From Bacteroidales bacterium (lineage in GTDB: Bacteria > Bacteroidota > Bacteroidia > Bacteroidales > SMBSF77), in NCBI GenBank assembly GCA_021106655.1, contig JAIOTT010000242.1, positions 1-8,959 on the forward strand: DNA of 8,959 bases, written 5' to 3'. The position numbers and the translations under genes are program-made. Below are positions 6,701 to 8,959 of the stretch, piece by piece. Under the pieces are notes generated by a model. That model did no database searches, had not been told where the DNA came from, and saw only the letters and a list, made by a program, of their open reading frames with translations. How positions within the stretch are numbered: position 1 is the first letter of the stretch; every line of letters starts with the position of its first letter.

Positions 6701-8959
6701 TTGGTGCCTGTCCAATAATCGAATCTTTTTATCCCAAAAAATATTTTTTGAGTATAAATCTCAAAGTGGGAAAGTCTGTTTACCGGTCTTCCAGTCTCAT
6801 CAAAAACCGTAGTGTAGATTTTACCGTTTAAAACTCCAATGTTTTTATGTTGAGGTAATAAGAAATTCTCCTTTGCGTTACCCTTATCATCTGTCTTGCC
6901 TTCCCTGACTATCCTGTCAAAACTAATTCTGTCAGGTAAAGTGATGTTAAAAATATATTCATTCAGGTCTTTTGGTGTAAACGATCTTCGGTTCAGTTGC
7001 ATCTCGATCTCATATTTTCTGCCGGCAGCCGGAGGGCCAAATAAGTTCATTGCATTAACACTAAGTTCAATTGTATCTCCGGTTTCATATTTTTCTTTAT
7101 CTAATTTTGCATCTACTTTTATTCTGTCAGGCATAAATTCTTCAACTTTTATTCTTGAAGATTTCAGGAAGATGTCATTACCCGAATACACTTCAATAGT
7201 GAAAGTCCCGGTAAGAACACCTAATGGAAGGAAGAAGCGAGCTTCAGCAGCACCTTCATTATCAAGTTGTTTTTTTAACAAAAGAAACTTCCTGCCATTA
7301 GGTAATACCACCTTGATCTTTACAGGAATATCCTTTACAACTTCCCTGTTCATTGTACGGACAACAGTATTTATATAAACTGAATCTCCGGGCCTGTATA
7401 TATCTCTGTCGCCATAAATAAAAACATCATAATTTACGCCTCTGCTTCTTTTGCCTCCAACATCAAAACGGGATTTTTCAACCCTGGATCTATTAAATAT
7501 GATGTAATTAAAATCTTCTCCTTTTTGCGCAGTTACCATAGCGACTGAAAAGCCGGGAATTTTGTTTTCCATATCACTCAGATTAGCTAAACCTTCACTA
7601 TTAGTACTTGCAGAATATACTTTTTGATTATTACTGCTGATAAATGATATTTTAACCCCCGACAAAGGAGTCGCATCCAGTATAGAATTGGTAAATACTT
7701 TAATATTGTTAATGCCTTTTTTAACAATTAAACCAATGTCAGAAACTGAAACAAGTTGAATATCCTGTAACCACTTTTTTTCAGTCGATTCAACCCTGAC
7801 AATATAAAGGCCTTTAAAATCACCTGAATAATTTATTTCGTTGAGATCAATATTCAACAAACTTATGTTGCCATTTTTTGGAAGTGTTTTTGTGTCGATG
7901 ATTTTGTTTAAAACTACCTTTCCATAGTTCTTATCCATATCCCAGCCATACCAGTCGTGATACTGGTCATCATCATAAAAATAATCCCAGCTCTTTCCGT
8001 TTCTCATGTATTGAAGGATGTTATTCTCAAATATTTTAAATATCTGAAGTCTGACTTTTGGAATGTTGATTATGGTCAGTCCAAGGTTTTTGTTGCCTTT
8101 TGAAGATAAGTAAACAGCACTTTCATCCGTGAATTTGATATATGGCTCAACTTTTCCAAAGGATACATATTGGGAATAATCTTCACCCATCTCTTTTCCA
8201 AACACTCCTTTTATATTTCCTGAGATATTTATTTTATAAGATTCCCCTTCAATAAAATCACCACTAATTAAAAGTCCGTTTTTAAGAGCTTTTACCTCAA
8301 AATTTACTTTAGGATCGACACTAACAAAACGTTTGAGATCAGTGCCGATAAGTTTTTGAGTAGTATTAACCGTAATTACACCTTTTCCCTCTTCAAAGCC
8401 TGAAAGCATTTGGGTAACCATCAGTTTCTCTTTTGGAGGAATATTAATTACTTCCCTGAATATTTGTTTGCTTTTCCATTCACTATTTACACACTTCAAG
8501 CCTTTGTTCACAATAATTTTTCTGGCAAGTGCTTTTGTTGCCTCAATTTCAGGATTTAATACAGCTAGTTCAATTTTTTTATGATTTCCTTCAGAAATAA
8601 TTTTATAATCTGTTTTTTCATCATTTATGAAAACTTCCAGTAGGTTGTTCATTTGTTCAGAGTTGACCTTATAATTAAACCCCAGGTTAACATTTATTTC
8701 CACTTTTTCATGAATATCCTCTGACAACCCCCAGTATGCATTCGTTTTTTCCAGTTTCAGGAGTGGTGTGTGGAAAGATATTTTTTCTTTTTTTAATCTG
8801 TATTCTTCAGTTTTAAAAGAGATGATCTCGCTTGTTAATTTTGCAATATATTCTGTGCTTGGCTTATAAGCTTCTTCCGGAGAAAACACCAGTTGATTAG
8901 GATATGTCCACATGAATTTTCCTTTTACTTCCGGTTCAAACTCTATATATTGTATAGTG
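3736..8959 (-). CDS. yfhM: Thioester-containing bacterial alpha-2-macroglobulin, 5' end beyond the window
   Basis: A large envelope protein expected to trap proteases. Cleavage of a bait region triggers a conformational change, and an internal Cys-Gln thioester then binds the attacker. About 1,740 codons are visible. Residue numbers count from the internal Met at 8911-8913. The frame stays open to the window edge, and the codons before that Met (YIEFEPEVKGKF) continue an Ig-like N-terminal domain, so the real start and any lipoprotein signal are outside. Domains in order: N-terminal Ig-like modules; MG2 at about 495-590 (IYGDRDIYRPGD); bait-region domain at about 789-900; the A2M domain from about 1054 (VAFWSGIKN); the thioester domain with YGCLEQ, Cys1265; and a C-terminal bMG10-type domain at about 1590-1725. 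pbpC lies 154 bp downstream, the arrangement known for E. coli yfhM-pbpC. The symbol is by analogy. No frameshift or internal stop is seen. Confidence 0.93.
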   Translation of the reverse strand, partial: TIQYIEFEPEVKGKFMWTYPNQLVFSPEEAYKPSTEYIAKLTSEIISFKTEEYRLKKEKISFHTPLLKLEKTNAYWGLSEDIHEKVEINVNLGFNYKVNSEQMNNLLEVFINDEKTDYKIISEGNHKKIELAVLNPEIEATKALARKIIVNKGLKCVNSEWKSKQIFREVINIPPKEKLMVTQMLSGFEEGKGVITVNTTQKLIGTDLKRFVSVDPKVNFEVKALKNGLLISGDFIEGESYKINISGNIKGVFGKEMGEDYSQYVSFGKVEPYIKFTDESAVYLSSKGNKNLGLTIINIPKVRLQIFKIFENNILQYMRNGKSWDYFYDDDQYHDWYGWDMDKNYGKVVLNKIIDTKTLPKNGNISLLNIDLNEINYSGDFKGLYIVRVESTEKKWLQDIQLVSVSDIGLIVKKGINNIKVFTNSILDATPLSGVKISFISSNNQKVYSASTNSEGLANLSDMENKIPGFSVAMVTAQKGEDFNYIIFNRSRVEKSRFDVGGKRSRGVNYDVFIYGDRDIYRPGDSVYINTVVRTMNREVVKDIPVKIKVVLPNGRKFLLLKKQLDNEGAAEARFFLPLGVLTGTFTIEVYSGNDIFLKSSRIKVEEFMPDRIKVDAKLDKEKYETGDTIELSVNAMNLFGPPAAGRKYEIEMQLNRRSFTPKDLNEYIFNITLPDRISFDRIVREGKTDDKGNAKENFLLPQHKNIGVLNGKIYTTVFDETGRPVNRLSHFEIYTQKIFFGIKRFDYWTGTKDPIQIAFIASDRNGKVLNGVPAIIQIKYITWETVIERRGRRFRYNSQRKEMLVFTKELSLNGTESQISYTPLRSGKYEVQIMSEEEDSYVNASFYAYGWGDTDYNSFEVSKEGEITMEFDKEIYEIGDQAKILFKSPFNGNILVTVEREDVIDHFYLKTNKKAASLNLKVRENFLPNVYITATAIRKIDDANIPLMVAHGFAPLKVEKLSNKLKITIDAVEKSRSKTRQRIKVKTKPNTELTIAVVDEGILQLTDFKTPDPYGYFYQKRALEVNSFDIYSFLFPELSSKVSSIAGGAGMDMGKRINPLAGKRVQLVAFWSGIKNTGSNGECSFDIDIPQFSGALRVMAVAYKGETFGMAEHTIKVADPVVISTALPRFLSPGDNAKVPVTITNTTSKSTKAKVSIKVEGPLEIQAESSISIELPANAEKQVMFDVAAIRNIGNAKVKVYVSAFNEEFSETVNIPVRPPSGLMKISAAGVVKGDDKLSFNVKTDFIEGTTSSSLLLSKSPIAEFSKDLSSLIRYPYGCLEQSVSSAFPLIYYRDLAKSLEQEKNTTVFNPDYFVQQAILKVESMQQYNGGMSYWPNGGYINWWATAYATHFLFEASKDGFELNSKVLDNAYKFLKQSVKKKESREYFYYDEDRVVKKMITAKREIFYSLYVLALADKQNLSIMNYYKSNLNLLSVDSRYMLAATYALIGDKYSYQAIIPASYGSKESKRTRGGCFNSAIREKAISLYTLLEADPDNGQIGFIAKSLSEELKRKKWLPTQEKSFSLLSLGKLAKKASEENVVASIKINGENIADFTGKTLKLVNDLNNKSVEITTAGSGRLYYFYEVEGISKSGKYKEGDSHLRVRKYFYDRFGNALTSDNFAQNDLVIVKVSIQSLDDTKVENVAITDILPACFEIENPRVTISRGMDWIKNKSHPDYMDIRDDRISFFCDATLRPKNFYYMIRVVSKGSFRMGPVGADAMYDGQYHSYSGGRTVNVR
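5110..5121 (-). other. CLEQ thioester motif of the alpha-2-macroglobulin
   Basis: The four codons TGC CTG GAG CAG encode Cys-Leu-Glu-Gln within the context IRYPYGCLEQSVSSAF. In bacterial A2Ms and complement proteins the Cys and Gln side chains of this motif form the reactive internal thioester. Some bacterial A2M paralogues have lost it; this one has it intact, which supports covalent trapping. Downstream, the GGMSYWPNG and INWWATAYATHFLFEA segments match the helical barrel of the thioester domain. Confidence 0.93.

Noticed and set aside
6896..7378. Plus-strand open frame of 160 codons opposite the A2M gene
   Set aside because: Serine- and phenylalanine-rich shadow translation of a well-supported minus-strand gene; no recognisable domain. 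The similar open frame at 5246-5650 is rejected for the same reason.
8911..8913. ATG as the start of the alpha-2-macroglobulin gene
   Set aside because: The frame stays open to the window edge, the preceding codons fit an Ig-like domain, and no signal peptide follows this Met. It is an internal methionine.

Overview
The window is AT-rich bacterial chromosome, best explained as a Bacteroidota (Bacteroidetes) genome. The reasons are a futalosine-pathway menaquinone gene, a large thioester alpha-2-macroglobulin next to pbpC, weak or absent Shine-Dalgarno sequences before the two visible starts, and AT-rich intergenic DNA. This placement is an inference from gene content and style, not a marker-gene result.

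Layout. Positions 1-336 (+) are the 3' end of an aspartate 4-decarboxylase gene (asdA) that enters from the left edge. The rest is on the minus strand. Reading right to left, it holds a giant alpha-2-macroglobulin gene (3736-8959, its 5' end beyond the right edge), pbpC (1284-3581, penicillin-binding protein 1C) and mqnA (458-1204, chorismate dehydratase). asdA and mqnA converge on a 121-bp spacer. A2M and pbpC are 154 bp apart, and pbpC and mqnA are 79 bp apart. There is no gene-free stretch longer than 300 bp, and I saw no RNA gene, insertion sequence or CRISPR array.

How the genes fit together. The A2M/pbpC pair is a known bacterial partnership. The thioester protein is thought to trap attacking proteases in the periplasm or at the outer membrane, and PBP1C is thought to repair peptidoglycan where the envelope was breached. 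Both proteins keep the residues expected for activity: CLEQ in A2M, and the glycosyltransferase and transpeptidase motifs in PBP1C. mqnA (menaquinone) and asdA (aspartate to alanine plus CO2) are metabolic neighbours with no obvious link to that pair.

The most unusual structure is in the two spacers. Almost all of the asdA/mqnA spacer and much of the A2M/pbpC spacer consist of short degenerate tandem repeats with a 7-10 bp period. Each tract has a different unit. Two tracts run over the stop codon of a neighbouring gene (mqnA and A2M), and one reaches the pbpC start codon. I found no new protein-coding system; the repeat mosaic is the item most worth following up.
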